Assembly: GCF_015752205.1 (NCBI RefSeq)
Contig: NZ_JADOVG010000020.1
Span: forward strand, 1 to 64,000
Direction of reading: 5' to 3'
DNA from: Polaromonas sp. CG_9.7
GTDB taxonomy: Bacteria; Pseudomonadota; Gammaproteobacteria; Burkholderiales; Burkholderiaceae_C
Length of the DNA stretch: 64,000 nt
Part shown: positions 52,791-63,835 of the stretch, piece after piece
Layout: each line of letters begins with the position of its first letter
Numbering within the stretch: position 1 is the stretch's first letter
Notes under the pieces: generated by a model
What the model was told of the DNA's origin: nothing
What the model saw: the letters and a program-made list of their open reading frames with translations, nothing else
Databases searched by the model: none
Program-made: the position numbers and the translations under genes

Positions 52791-54311
52791 ATGAATCGCG
52801 AACTGTTGATGCTGGTTGATGCCATCTCGCGTGAAAAAAACGTTGAGCGCGACGTGGTGTTCGGTGCTGTCGAGCTTGCGCTCGCTTCGGCGACCAAGAA
52901 AGTTTATGCCGATGGCGTGGATATCCGTGTCGTGGTGGATCGCGACAGCGGGACGTACGAAACCTTCCGTCGCTGGCTGGTCGTTGCCGACGAGGCTGGC
53001 CTGCAAAACCCCGAAGCCGAAGAGTTGGTGACTGATGCGCGCGACGAAATCGCCGACATCGAAGAGGGTGACTACATTGAGAAGCCGGTGGAAAGCCTGC
53101 CGATTGGCCGTATTGGTGCGCAAGCGGCCAAGCAGGTTATTTTGCAGAAAATCCGCGATGCCGAGCGTGAAATGCTGCTCAATGACTTCATGTCACGCGG
53201 CGACAAGATATTTGTCGGCACTGTCAAACGCATGGACAAGGGCGACCTGATCGTCGAGTCCGGCCGGGTTGAGGGCCGTCTGCGCCGCAGCGACATGATT
53301 CCGAAGGAAAACCTGCGCACCGGTGACCGTGTGCGCGCCATGATCATGGAAGTCGACACCACGCTGCGTGGCGCGCCCATCATCCTGTCGCGAACCTCGC
53401 CCGAATACATGATCGAGCTGTTCCGCCAGGAAGTGCCTGAAATTGAGCAGGGTTTGCTCGAAATCAAGACCTGCGCCCGTGACCCGGGTTCACGCGCCAA
53501 GATTGCCGTGCTGTCGCATGACAAGCGCGTCGATCCCATTGGAACCTGCGTCGGCGTTCGCGGAACCCGTGTCAATGGCGTGACCAATGAACTGGCTGGC
53601 GAGCGCGTTGACATCGTGCTGTGGAGCGAAGACCCTGCCCAGTTTGTGATTGGTGCGCTGGCGCCTGCCAACGTGTCGTCGATCGTGGTCGATGAAGAGC
53701 GTCATGCCATGGATGTGGTGGTGGATGAAGAAAATCTTGCAATCGCCATCGGCCGTGGGGGCCAGAACGTTCGCCTGGCGTCCGAGTTGACCGGCTGGAA
53801 GATCAACATCATGGATGCCAACGAGTCGGCCCAGAAGCAAGCCAGTGAAACCGACAGCAGTCGCAAGCTGTTCATGGCCAAGCTAGATGTCGACGAAGAA
53901 ATCGCCGATATCCTGATTGCCGAAGGTTTTACCAGTCTGGAAGAGGTGGCTTATGTGCCACTACAAGAAATGCTCGAGATTGAGTCTTTCGACGAAGACA
54001 CCGTCAATGAGTTGCGCACGCGCGCCAAAGATGCACTGTTGACGATGGAAATCGCCCAGGAAGAAAATGCCGGCGGTGTTTCGCAAAATCTGCGGGACGT
54101 CGAAGGCTTGACGCCCGAGCTGATTGCCAAATTAACCGAAGCGGGTGTTGCCACCCGTGACGACCTGGCCGATCTGGCCGTGGATGAGCTTACCGATATA
54201 ACCGGCCAGTCTGCGGACGAGGCCAAAGCCCTGATCATGACTGCACGCGCCCATTGGTTTACCGATGACGCTGGCGACGCTGCTGCGCCCGCAGCAGCCC
54301 AAGAGCAATGA
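52791..54311 (+). CDS. nusA: transcription elongation/termination factor NusA
   Basis: RNA polymerase-binding factor for pausing, termination and antitermination. The N-terminal domain starts [20 protein letters not shown]. The S1 domain lies near residues 135-200, two KH domains near 230-350 ([20 protein letters not shown] and [20 protein letters not shown]), and the C-terminal acidic repeats near 370-500. The full 506 aa are intact. In the E. coli operon NusA feeds back on leader termination, relevant to the hairpin at 52063. Confidence 0.97.
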   Translation: MNRELLMLVDAISREKNVERDVVFGAVELALASATKKVYADGVDIRVVVDRDSGTYETFRRWLVVADEAGLQNPEAEELVTDARDEIADIEEGDYIEKPVESLPIGRIGAQAAKQVILQKIRDAEREMLLNDFMSRGDKIFVGTVKRMDKGDLIVESGRVEGRLRRSDMIPKENLRTGDRVRAMIMEVDTTLRGAPIILSRTSPEYMIELFRQEVPEIEQGLLEIKTCARDPGSRAKIAVLSHDKRVDPIGTCVGVRGTRVNGVTNELAGERVDIVLWSEDPAQFVIGALAPANVSSIVVDEERHAMDVVVDEENLAIAIGRGGQNVRLASELTGWKINIMDANESAQKQASETDSSRKLFMAKLDVDEEIADILIAEGFTSLEEVAYVPLQEMLEIESFDEDTVNELRTRAKDALLTMEIAQEENAGGVSQNLRDVEGLTPELIAKLTEAGVATRDDLADLAVDELTDITGQSADEAKALIMTARAHWFTDDAGDAAAPAAAQEQ

Positions 54312-54339
54312 TCATGGAGGCCAGTCAGGAAAACCAAAT

Positions 54340-57330
54340 ATGTCCAGTACCACTACCGTCGCTGAATTCGCAGCTGAATTGAATAAATCTCCCGCTACCC
54401 TGATCGAGCAATTGACCAGCGCAGGCGTTGCAAAATCGCAGGCCAGCGATCCCTTGTCGGAATCCGACAAGCAAAAGCTGCTCGGCTACTTGCATGCCAG
54501 CCATGGCACTGTCGCGGCCGATCGAAAAAAGATCACCTTGATGAAGAAGTCGACTTCGGAAATCAAACAAGCCGATTCCACGGGCAAGGCCCGCACCATC
54601 CCCGTTCAAACCATCAAGAAGCGCACCTTCATCAGACGTGAAGACGAAGCCGACCTGCCAGTTGAAAACGCCCAATCAAGCATGTCTGCAAATGCTCCGC
54701 AGATTCAGGCTGCCGAAGATGCCGAGCTGGTTCGCCGTGAAGACGAGGCTAACCGTAATGCCGAGCTATGGCGCCTTCAGGAAGAAGAACTGACGGAAAA
54801 GCGCCGTGTCCGCGATGAGCAGGCCGCGCAAGACGCAGCTCGCGAACAGGAACGCGAAGCCGCTGCACAGAAAGCTCAAGCCGAGGCGCAAGCCCAGCAG
54901 GCTCAGGCGCAAGCGGCGGCCCAAGCCGCTGCTGCTGCCGAAGCGGCAAAAAAGCCCAAGCCGACCATTGGCAAAATATTCAAGCCGGCGCCCGTTGCTC
55001 CGGTTGCTCCAACTGTTACCGAGGAAGCACCAAAGACCGTGGACACTGCCGCAGCAGAAAAAATCAGCAAGGCTGCCGAGGCTGCAAGCGCCAAGGCTGC
55101 TGAAGCCGCAACCCTCCAGGCGGCTGCCAAAGCCAAGGCCACTGCCGAATTCCAGGCGGATGCGGCCAAGGCCGTGGATCTGCAGGAACGCCGCCGCAAG
55201 GCCGAAGCAGAAGCTGCTGGCATTCGCGCCATGCTGTCTGCGCCCAAACGTGTGCTGGTTCCCCATGTCGACCCCAAGGTCGCGATGAAGGGAACGCTGC
55301 ACAAGCCGGTGGTTGCCCCGGGTGCTGCCAAGCCTGCTGCTACGGGTGCGGCGGGTGCACCAGCTGCGCCAGGCGCCGCCGGCAAGAAGGAAGTCAAGTC
55401 AGAAAATTTGTCTTCGACTTGGAAAGACGACGCGGCCAAGAAAAAAGGTATTCCGAGCCGTGGCGCTCCGGTGGTACCGGGTCGCGGCAATTTCCGTCCT
55501 GGTGCGCGCGGCCGCCGCAGTGGTGGACGCGAGGTGCGTCCGGAATCGAATTTTGTCGCTCCGACCGAATTCAAGGTGATCGAGGTCCATGTGCCCGAAA
55601 CCATCACCGTGGGTGAACTGGCGCACAAGATGAGCGTGAAGTCGTCCGAGGTCATCAAGCATTTGATGAAGCTGGGCCAGATGGTCACCATCAACCAGCC
55701 GCTGGACCAGGACACCGCCATGATCGTGGTGGAAGAAATGGGCCACAAGGCTCTTACGGCAGCGCTGGACGATCCGGAAGCCTTCACCGACGACGACGTG
55801 CAGGGCCAGCAGTCCGAGGCACTTCCGCGCGCACCGGTGGTCACCGTCATGGGTCACGTTGACCATGGCAAGACCTCGCTGCTCGACTACATCCGGCGCG
55901 CCAAGGTGGCCTCCGGTGAAGCCGGCGGCATTACCCAACATATCGGTGCCTATCATGTCCAAACACCGCGCGGTATGGTGTCCTTCCTGGATACCCCGGG
56001 CCACGAGGCGTTCACCGCCATGCGTGCCCGTGGCGCGCAGGCTACCGACATCGTGATTTTGGTGGTTGCAGCGGACGACGGTGTGATGCCGCAGACCAAG
56101 GAAGCCATCAAGCACGCCCGTGCCGCTGGTGTTCCGATCGTTGTGGCAATCAACAAGATTGACAAGCCTGGCATCAACATGGAACGCGTCAAGGGTGAGC
56201 TGGTCACCGAAGGCGTCGTCCCCGAAGAGTTTGGCGGCGACTCACCGTTTGTGCCAGTCTCGGCGCATACCGGTGCAGGTATCGATGAACTGCTCGAACA
56301 GGTGCTGCTGCAGGCTGAAGTGCTTGAGCTCAAGGCATCGGTGGACTCCCTGGCCAAGGGCCTGGTGATCGAAGCGCGTCTCGACAAGGGCCGTGGTCCG
56401 GTTGCCACCGTGCTGGTCCAGTCCGGAACCCTGAAGGCGGGCGACGTGGTGCTGGCGGGCTCGACCTATGGCCGCGTGCGCGCCATGCTCGACGAAAACG
56501 GCAAGCCGATCAAGACCGCTGGTCCTTCGATTCCCGTCGAAATCCAGGGCCTGACGGAAGTGCCGCAAGCCGGCGACGACTTCATGGTCATGACCGACGA
56601 ACGCCGTGTGCGCGAAATCGCCACCTACCGTGCTGGCAAGTTCCGCAACACCAAGCTGGCCAAACAGCAGGCGTCCAAGCTGGAGAACATGTTCTCCGAC
56701 ATCAACGCTGGCGAAGTCAAGTTGCTGCCCATCATCATCAAGGCTGATGTGCAGGGTTCGCAGGAAGCGCTGGCGCAGTCGCTGCTCAAGCTGTCGACTG
56801 ACGAGGTCAAGGTGCAGCTGGTGTACTCGGGTGTTGGTGGTATTTCCGAATCCGACGTCAACCTGGCGATTGCTTCGAAAGCGGTTCTGATCGGGTTCAA
56901 TACCCGGGCCGATGCCCAGGCGCGCAAGCAGGCCGAGAACAACGGCGTTGACATTCGCTACTACCAGATCATTTATGACGCGGTGGACGAGCTCAAGGCT
57001 GCCATGTCCGGCATGCTGACACCTGACAAGAAGGAAGAAATCATCGGTAATGCCGAGATTCGCAACATCTTCAAGGTCAGCAAGATCGGCTCGATTGCCG
57101 GCTGTATGGTCACCGCTGGTGTGGTTCGCCGCACCGCCAGGTTGCGCTTGCTGCGCCAGAACGTGGTCATCTTCACCGGTGAACTCGACTCGCTCAAGCG
57201 CTTCAAGGACGATGCCAAGGAAGTCAAGGAAGGCTTCGAGTGCGGCTTGAACCTGAAGAACTACAACGACATCGAAGTCGGCGACATCCTGGAGTTCTTC
57301 GAAATCAAGGAAGTGGCCCGGACCTTGTAA
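54340..57330 (+). CDS. infB: translation initiation factor IF-2
   Basis: GTPase that brings initiator tRNA to the ribosome, 996 aa. An IF-2 N-terminal domain (residues about 1-55, [20 protein letters not shown]) precedes a long Ala/Glu/Lys-rich linker (about 130-330). A second IF2_N domain lies near 410. The G domain begins about residue 505 with GHVDHGKT, then DTPGHEAF and NKIDKPG. The start at 54340 has AGGAAAACC upstream. In-frame codons back to 54265 overlap nusA and are not family-like. Confidence 0.97.
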   Translation: MSSTTTVAEFAAELNKSPATLIEQLTSAGVAKSQASDPLSESDKQKLLGYLHASHGTVAADRKKITLMKKSTSEIKQADSTGKARTIPVQTIKKRTFIRREDEADLPVENAQSSMSANAPQIQAAEDAELVRREDEANRNAELWRLQEEELTEKRRVRDEQAAQDAAREQEREAAAQKAQAEAQAQQAQAQAAAQAAAAAEAAKKPKPTIGKIFKPAPVAPVAPTVTEEAPKTVDTAAAEKISKAAEAASAKAAEAATLQAAAKAKATAEFQADAAKAVDLQERRRKAEAEAAGIRAMLSAPKRVLVPHVDPKVAMKGTLHKPVVAPGAAKPAATGAAGAPAAPGAAGKKEVKSENLSSTWKDDAAKKKGIPSRGAPVVPGRGNFRPGARGRRSGGREVRPESNFVAPTEFKVIEVHVPETITVGELAHKMSVKSSEVIKHLMKLGQMVTINQPLDQDTAMIVVEEMGHKALTAALDDPEAFTDDDVQGQQSEALPRAPVVTVMGHVDHGKTSLLDYIRRAKVASGEAGGITQHIGAYHVQTPRGMVSFLDTPGHEAFTAMRARGAQATDIVILVVAADDGVMPQTKEAIKHARAAGVPIVVAINKIDKPGINMERVKGELVTEGVVPEEFGGDSPFVPVSAHTGAGIDELLEQVLLQAEVLELKASVDSLAKGLVIEARLDKGRGPVATVLVQSGTLKAGDVVLAGSTYGRVRAMLDENGKPIKTAGPSIPVEIQGLTEVPQAGDDFMVMTDERRVREIATYRAGKFRNTKLAKQQASKLENMFSDINAGEVKLLPIIIKADVQGSQEALAQSLLKLSTDEVKVQLVYSGVGGISESDVNLAIASKAVLIGFNTRADAQARKQAENNGVDIRYYQIIYDAVDELKAAMSGMLTPDKKEEIIGNAEIRNIFKVSKIGSIAGCMVTAGVVRRTARLRLLRQNVVIFTGELDSLKRFKDDAKEVKEGFECGLNLKNYNDIEVGDILEFFEIKEVARTL

Positions 57331-57338
57331 GCACATGA

Positions 57339-57368
57339 CCATTCGCCAGCCCAAAGGCTGGCGAATGG
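57339..57368 (+). other. perfect hairpin between infB and rbfA
   Basis: A 13-bp perfect stem (CCATTCGCCAGCC with GGCTGGCGAATGG, loop CAAA) without a T run. It is more likely an mRNA processing or stability element than a terminator. Confidence 0.7.
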
Positions 57369-57408
57369 CCTGCTCGAAACAAGGACTGCAACTTCAGATT
57401 CCCAATAC

Positions 57409-57774
57409 ATGCGTAAAAAATCATCTACCCCCAACCGCAGCTTTCGCGTAGCCGACCAGATCCAGCGTGATTTGACGGAACTGATCGCGCGCGAGTTGAA
57501 GGACCCGCGCGTCGGCATGGTGACGGTCCAGTCAGTCGAGGTCACGCCCGACTATGCCCATGCCAAGATTTATTTCAGTGTGCTGGTCGGCGACCCGAAG
57601 GAGTGCGAAATCGCACTCAACCAAGCGGCAGGTTTCCTGCGCAACGGCTTGTTCAAGCGCTTGATGACCCACACCGTGCCGACGCTGCATTTCCATTACG
57701 ACCAGACGACTGAACGTGCGGCCGACCTGAACGCCTTGATTGCCAAGGCGGTTTCCTCCCGCGCCCAGGACTAA
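57409..57774 (+). CDS. rbfA: ribosome-binding factor A
   Basis: Small KH-like protein for 16S rRNA 5'-end maturation and cold adaptation, 121 aa. The opening [40 protein letters not shown] and the end [19 protein letters not shown] are diagnostic. Gene order infB-rbfA-truB is conserved. The spacer to truB is filled by a repeat. Confidence 0.96.
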   Translation: MRKKSSTPNRSFRVADQIQRDLTELIARELKDPRVGMVTVQSVEVTPDYAHAKIYFSVLVGDPKECEIALNQAAGFLRNGLFKRLMTHTVPTLHFHYDQTTERAADLNALIAKAVSSRAQD

Positions 57775-57785
57775 CTCTGCGCCGT

Positions 57786-57860
57786 TCCCCTTTGACAGGT
57801 TCGGGGGCAACGGTGCCACCGAGCGTTCGGGCCAGACCGTACGCCGAGCCTGTCAAAGCT
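57786..57860. repeat. inverted repeat in the rbfA-truB spacer
   Basis: CCCCTTTGACAGGTTCGGGG on the left and GCCGAGCCTGTCAAAGCT on the right form a long-range inverted pair. It ends two bases before the truB ATG, leaving no clear Shine-Dalgarno. A related fragment lies at 42010. Confidence 0.75.
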
Positions 57861-57861
57861 T

Positions 57862-58902
57862 ATGACGCAAACAACTTCTACCCGCCAGAAAATCCAGCGA
57901 CGTCCCGTACACGGCGTGTTGCTGCTCGACAAGCCGCTGGGCCTGTCGAGCAACCAGGCGCTGCAAAAGGCCAAGTGGCTGCTGCGTGCGGAAAAAGCCG
58001 GCCACACCGGAACGCTTGACCCGCTGGCCACTGGCGTGCTGCCGCTGTGTTTTGGCGCGGCCACCAAGTTCAGCCAGATGCAGCTTGAGGCTGATAAAAC
58101 CTATGAAGCCGTGCTGCTGCTGGGCCAGAAAACCAGCACGGCGGATGCCGAAGGCGAAGTGATTGAAACCCGTCCTGTTCCTGTGATCACGCCCGAACTG
58201 CTGGAAACAATCACCAGGCGTTTTACGGGGCCACTGGCGCAGGTGCCGCCGATGTATTCGGCGCTGAAGAAAGATGGCAAGGCGTTGTATGAATATGCCC
58301 GCAAAGGCATCGAGGTCGAGCGGGAAGCCCGTCACATCACGATTTTCAAGCTAAATATGGCGCTTGCGCATGACCCACGGGCACAAGCAGCTATTAAAAT
58401 AATAGTGAGCTGCAGCAAGGGAACGTATATTCGCACGCTCGGTGAAGACATTGGCGAGGCCATTGGTTGCGGTGCCCACCTGGGTTCGCTGCGCCGGATC
58501 GAGACCGGCGGTTTTGTGGCTGCGCAATGCGTGACACTGGCTGCGCTCGAAGCGATGAACGAAGCCGAACGTGATGCCTGTTTGTTGCCCCCGCAGTCGC
58601 TGGTAGCGGATTACCCTTTTGTCACACTGGACGCCGACAATGCCGGACGTTTCCTGAGCGGCCTGCGTCGCCGGGGTCAGTGGGGTGCCGATGCACCACT
58701 CGTGCAGGTGTATGGCAACGAGCCGGCTGCATTTCTGGGTTCTGCCCATATTTGTGCCGATGAGCTGATTCCCCAGCGTTTGCTGAGTCCGGTTGAAGTT
58801 CAGGACATCCTGCAATCATCCGGTCGCACTTATGAAGTTTTAACGCCAGTTTCCGTGGCCCTAGCCTCCGAACCCACGGAAGCCGGCTTTTTTCAACATT
58901 AA
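57862..58902 (+). CDS. truB: tRNA pseudouridine(55) synthase
   Basis: Modifies U55 in the T loop of tRNAs. The catalytic Asp53 is in HTGTLDPLATGVLPL after LLDKPLGLSS. The motifs ADKTYEAVLLLG, VPPMYSALKKDGKALYEYAR and CSKGTYIRTLGEDIG are intact, followed by a PUA-like C-terminus. At 346 aa it is slightly longer than E. coli TruB (314). The segment LAHDPRAQAAIKIIVS just before CSKGTY is encoded by the AT-rich repeat and is about four residues longer than in E. coli. Confidence 0.95.
   Translation: MTQTTSTRQKIQRRPVHGVLLLDKPLGLSSNQALQKAKWLLRAEKAGHTGTLDPLATGVLPLCFGAATKFSQMQLEADKTYEAVLLLGQKTSTADAEGEVIETRPVPVITPELLETITRRFTGPLAQVPPMYSALKKDGKALYEYARKGIEVEREARHITIFKLNMALAHDPRAQAAIKIIVSCSKGTYIRTLGEDIGEAIGCGAHLGSLRRIETGGFVAAQCVTLAALEAMNEAERDACLLPPQSLVADYPFVTLDADNAGRFLSGLRRRGQWGADAPLVQVYGNEPAAFLGSAHICADELIPQRLLSPVEVQDILQSSGRTYEVLTPVSVALASEPTEAGFFQH
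58349..58406 (-). repeat. AT-rich ~60-bp repeat inside truB
   Basis: Coding-strand order is AGCTAAATATGGCGCTTGCG, then CATGACCCACGGGCACAAGC, then AGCTATTAAAATAATAGT. The reverse complement aligns with the intergenic copies at 45344 and 2489. Confidence 0.7.
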
Positions 58903-58937
58903 TTTAATTACCGTTTCAAGTTCCCAGAAAGTCCACC

Positions 58938-60761
<1,824 letters not shown>

Positions 60762-60818
60762 GTAAAAACGGCTTTGGCCGTTGAATAAAACTGGCTTAAG
60801 CGCCTGTAAAAGCTGTTC

Positions 60819-60847
60819 AAGGCCACTGCATGCAGTGGCCTTTTTAC
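60819..60847 (+). terminator. typA terminator
   Basis: AAGGCCACTGCA pairs with TGCAGTGGCCTT as a perfect stem that runs into a T run. The rest of the gap to 61070 shows nothing further. Confidence 0.85.
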
Positions 60848-61070
60848 TGTTCTCACTGACACACTTGATAAAGCCAATCTCTTGGCGTGTGGCGGTGTGG
60901 TGATCTTGATTACGATTGCGCTGATGCAACCGCCCGATGAATCAAGGCCGGTGATGTCTTATGGGTGGTGTTTGCGTTGACACGGTGCCGCGTTCCAGTG
61001 CGCTGACAGGCGATTCGCTGGTCATTTGCGCACTGGTGGTGAATAAATAGATTAAATGGAAACAGAAAGC

Positions 61071-62204
61071 ATGACAACAGAAACTAACAAAATCGATGCA
61101 GCCGGCGATGTGCTGGCCGAACGTCAAGGCAATGCCGGGCTGATCACATTGAACCGGCCCAAGGCGCTCAATGCCCTGTCGCTGTCCATGGTTCGTGACC
61201 TGTTCAATATCTTGCGTGCCTGGCAAGACGATCCTGACGTGCATCTGGTCGCGATTCGAGGCACCAACAAAACGGGCCGTCCCGGAACACCGGAAAGCCT
61301 GTTTGGCGGGTTTTGTGCTGGCGGTGACATCCGGTTTTTTCATCAGGCAGCGCTGGCTGGCGAAGCCGCGCTGGATGAGTTTTTTACCGAGGAATATCAA
61401 CTCAACCATCTGATCCAGACCTATTCCAAGCCCTATATCGCCTTCATGGACGGTGTGGTGATGGGCGGCGGCATGGGTATCAGCCAAGGTGCGCGGGTAC
61501 GTATCGTTACCGAGCGCACCAAAATGGCCATGCCTGAGACCAATATCGGCCTGTTCCCGGACGTGGGCGGCGGCTATTTCCTGAGCCGTTGTCCGGGCCA
61601 CGTGGGCGAATACCTGGCACTGACCGGCGAAGTCATAGGGGCCGAGGAAGCCATCGACTATGGACTGGCAGATGTGAAACTTGATGCGGCTGCCTTGCCG
61701 ACGCTGTGGGTCGAACTGGGCACCACGCTGTGGGCGTCAGTGGCGCAAGCTGATCAATGGATTACATCAAAATTTATATCTGAAAGTAGCCGTCCAGTCT
61801 GCGTAACGGGTCATATTGATCAATTTTTCTCGTTGCTGCGCATCAAGCATATTGTCGATGCGCTTGAAAAAGCCAAGGACGACCGCTGGGCTGCCCGGAT
61901 CGCCGGGGTACTGCGCAAGCGCTCGCCGTTGATGTTGCATGTCACGCTCGAGCAGATTCGCCGTGCCCGCAGCATGACGCTGGCCGATGACTTGCGCATG
62001 GAGCGCGACATGGTGCATCAGTGCTTTTACCTGCGCCCCGGGGTAGAAAGCGAAACTGTCGAGGGTATCCGCGCACTGGCGGTGGACAAGGACTACATGC
62101 CGAAATGGAAGCCGGCGCGCATCGAGGACGTGAAGCCAGGCATGGCTGATGCCTTTTTCGTCAGTCCTTGGAGTGCGCAAACGCATCCTTTAGGAAACCT
62201 GTAG
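61071..62204 (+). CDS. enoyl-CoA hydratase/3-hydroxyisobutyryl-CoA hydrolase family protein
   Basis: Crotonase-fold protein of 377 aa. The segment GFCAGGDIRFFHQAAL forms the first oxyanion hole, and GVVMGGGMGISQGARVRIVT the second. PETNIGLFPDVGGGYFLSR carries the acidic catalytic residues. The C-terminal ECH_2-like part (residues about 220-370) is typical of 3-hydroxyisobutyryl-CoA hydrolases of valine degradation, so this function is favoured over a simple hydratase. Starts at 61071 and 61056 are both possible. A repeat-like AT-rich stretch lies at 61761-61820. Confidence 0.87.
   Translation: MTTETNKIDAAGDVLAERQGNAGLITLNRPKALNALSLSMVRDLFNILRAWQDDPDVHLVAIRGTNKTGRPGTPESLFGGFCAGGDIRFFHQAALAGEAALDEFFTEEYQLNHLIQTYSKPYIAFMDGVVMGGGMGISQGARVRIVTERTKMAMPETNIGLFPDVGGGYFLSRCPGHVGEYLALTGEVIGAEEAIDYGLADVKLDAAALPTLWVELGTTLWASVAQADQWITSKFISESSRPVCVTGHIDQFFSLLRIKHIVDALEKAKDDRWAARIAGVLRKRSPLMLHVTLEQIRRARSMTLADDLRMERDMVHQCFYLRPGVESETVEGIRALAVDKDYMPKWKPARIEDVKPGMADAFFVSPWSAQTHPLGNL
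61761..61820 (+). repeat. possible degenerate AT-rich repeat in the crotonase gene
   Basis: AATTTATATCTGAAAGTAGC, then CGTAACGGGTCATATTGAT. It shows AT-rich codons and the AGTAGC and GGTC..ATATT blocks of the family, but the opposite orientation to the gene. Similarity is weaker than for the other copies. Confidence 0.35.
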
Positions 62205-62315
62205 AAGAATCGATTGGCAGGGCATCTCAGCTGTCACTTGCCAATCTTCACGACGAATGTTATCTACATAAAAAGTTATTAACAAAATAATTTCATCAAA
62301 CCACTAAGTAAAGAA

Positions 62316-62341
62316 GAACAACGAACGATTATTCGTTGTCG
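62316..62341 (-). terminator. hairpin past smpB
   Basis: ACAACGAA (62318-62325) pairs with TTCGTTGT (62332-62339). On the minus strand a T-rich tract with interspersed C's follows, so termination is only plausible. Confidence 0.45.
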
Positions 62342-62389
62342 ATCTAATCGGACAAATCTCAAATTTTTTCGAATTCGCACACGATATGT

Positions 62390-62947
62390 TTATCGGTTCC
62401 TTGACTTCATGGCCCGGTCAACTTCGCGCTTGCCTTCGCGGTCCTTGATAGTGTCGCGCTTGTCATGCTCGGCCTTGCCTTTGGCCAGGCCAATCTCGCA
62501 CTTCACCCTGCCGGCCTTCCAGTGCATGTTGAGCGGCACCAGCGTGAAACCCTTTTGTTCGATCTTGCCAATCAAACGGCGAATTTCTTCCTTGTGCATC
62601 AGAAGCTTCTTGGTACGTACAGAGTCGGGCCGGATATGGGTCGATGCAGTGCCCAGCGGGTTGATCTGGCAGCCAATGATGAACAACTCGCCGCCCCGGA
62701 TCACCACATAGCCGTCGGTGAGCTGGACTTTGCCCTCGCGCACCGACTTGACTTCCCAGCCTTCCAGCACCATGCCGGCTTCGAACCGCTCTTCAATGTG
62801 GTAGTTGAAGGTAGCCTTCTTGTTGTCGGCAATGCGCACTGCAGCGGCAGCGGCCTTGGGTGAAAGATTTGCTGCCGATTTGCCCACCGGTTTGCCCGAA
62901 GAGGAGACAGCTGGTTTTTTGGAGGAATTTGCTTCTTTGGTGGCCAT
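62390..62947 (-). CDS. smpB: SsrA-binding protein SmpB
   Basis: Binds tmRNA and brings it to stalled ribosomes. The body [40 protein letters not shown] and the tail [20 protein letters not shown] are family hallmarks. The protein has 185 aa because about 38 residues rich in Ser, Lys and Ala precede the conserved core. E. coli SmpB has about 160. It is divergent from ratA. No ssrA gene was seen in the window. Confidence 0.95.
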   Translation of the reverse strand: MATKEANSSKKPAVSSSGKPVGKSAANLSPKAAAAAVRIADNKKATFNYHIEERFEAGMVLEGWEVKSVREGKVQLTDGYVVIRGGELFIIGCQINPLGTASTHIRPDSVRTKKLLMHKEEIRRLIGKIEQKGFTLVPLNMHWKAGRVKCEIGLAKGKAEHDKRDTIKDREGKREVDRAMKSRNR

Positions 62948-62992
62948 GACTAAGATATTGGAGCAGAGGGGCGAAGCAGCACTTGTGGCTCA

Positions 62993-63019
62993 TACAATTG
63001 CCCCCAGCCTTAGATTGTA
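62993..63019. promoter_or_regulatory. facing -10 elements between smpB and ratA
   Basis: TACAAT at 62993-62998 (plus) and TACAAT on the minus strand at 63014-63019 form a symmetric pair. They could serve ratA and smpB respectively. No good -35 element was found for either. Confidence 0.4.
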
Positions 63020-63465
63020 TGAAAACCGTTCACAAGTCCGTTCTTATCTGGTACAGCCCCGCTGAAATGTTTGCGCTGGTCACCGATGTTGCCAGCTATC
63101 CGCAGTTTTTGCCTTGGTGCGACCGTGCCTCGGTGGAAGAGGAGACTGCTCAGGGCATGGTAGCCAAGGTGGGCATATCCATTGCTGGCATCCGGCAAAG
63201 TTTCACCACACACAATACACATACGCTTGACCAGAAGGTCATTCTCAAGCTGGTCAAAGGTCCATTTTCCAAATTGGAAGGTGAGTGGAACTTTTTACCT
63301 TTAGGCGATGGCAGCCAGCGTGCATGCAAGGTTGAGTTTGCCATGAGCTATGACTTCGATAACGGAACGCTGGCGGCGCTGGTCGGGCCGGTGTTTGACA
63401 AGATCGCTGGCAGTCTGGTAGATGCATTTGTGAAGCGAGCGTCTCAGGTCTATGGCGACGCTTGA
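63019..63465 (+). CDS. ratA: RatA/Coq10-type START-domain protein
   Basis: A 148-aa polyketide-cyclase/START-fold protein. The opening MKTVHKSVLIWYSPAEMFAL, the signature VASYPQFLPWCDRASVEEE, and LVKGPFSKLEGEWNFLPL are typical of the RatA/COQ10 family. In E. coli RatA was described as binding 50S subunits, while mitochondrial Coq10 binds ubiquinone. Which role applies cannot be read here. The location, divergent from smpB and followed by rnfH, matches the enteric neighbourhood. Confidence 0.92.
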   Translation: MKTVHKSVLIWYSPAEMFALVTDVASYPQFLPWCDRASVEEETAQGMVAKVGISIAGIRQSFTTHNTHTLDQKVILKLVKGPFSKLEGEWNFLPLGDGSQRACKVEFAMSYDFDNGTLAALVGPVFDKIAGSLVDAFVKRASQVYGDA

Positions 63466-63814
63466 GGCATCTAAAAAGGCCTTGCGGATGAACATAACAC
63501 TGGTTTACTCACCCGCACCGCGGCAAGTCAGGGAGTGGGTGCTTGAGTTAGAGCTTGGCACAACCGTAATTCAAGCACTTTTGGCTTGCAGCATCTTTAA
63601 AGAATATCCGGAACTTGCCAACAAGCCGACAACAGGCATCTGGGGGCGAAAAATCCGGCTCAACCAACCTTTGGCAGACAAGGACCGGATAGAAATCTAC
63701 CGACCCTTGCGTGTTGATCCGAAAACCGCGAGGCGTGAGCGCTTTGACCGTCAGGGCGTTAAAAGCGCGGGGTTATTCACCCAAAAGCGGCTTGGCGCAA
63801 AAGCCGGCTATTGA
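63452..63814 (+). CDS. rnfH: RnfH/RatB family ubiquitin-like-fold protein
   Basis: Small beta-grasp protein of the UPF0125 family. The core is ITLVYSPAPRQVREWVLELE, then KPTTGIWGRKIRLNQPLADKDRIEIYRPLRVDPKTARRERF cut at the usual place. The function is not established. The ATG at 63452 overlaps the end of ratA by 14 bases. A second ATG at 63488 (MNITLVYS) would start right at the domain, has AAAGG upstream, and is a serious alternative. Confidence 0.88.
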   Translation: MATLEASKKALRMNITLVYSPAPRQVREWVLELELGTTVIQALLACSIFKEYPELANKPTTGIWGRKIRLNQPLADKDRIEIYRPLRVDPKTARRERFDRQGVKSAGLFTQKRLGAKAGY

Positions 63815-63835
63815 ATCGGTAAGCGTGCCTGCAGG

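Noticed and set aside
60942-61601. A 219-codon open frame on the minus strand
   Set aside because: Mostly antisense to the crotonase-family gene, whose oxyanion-hole motifs identify the true frame.
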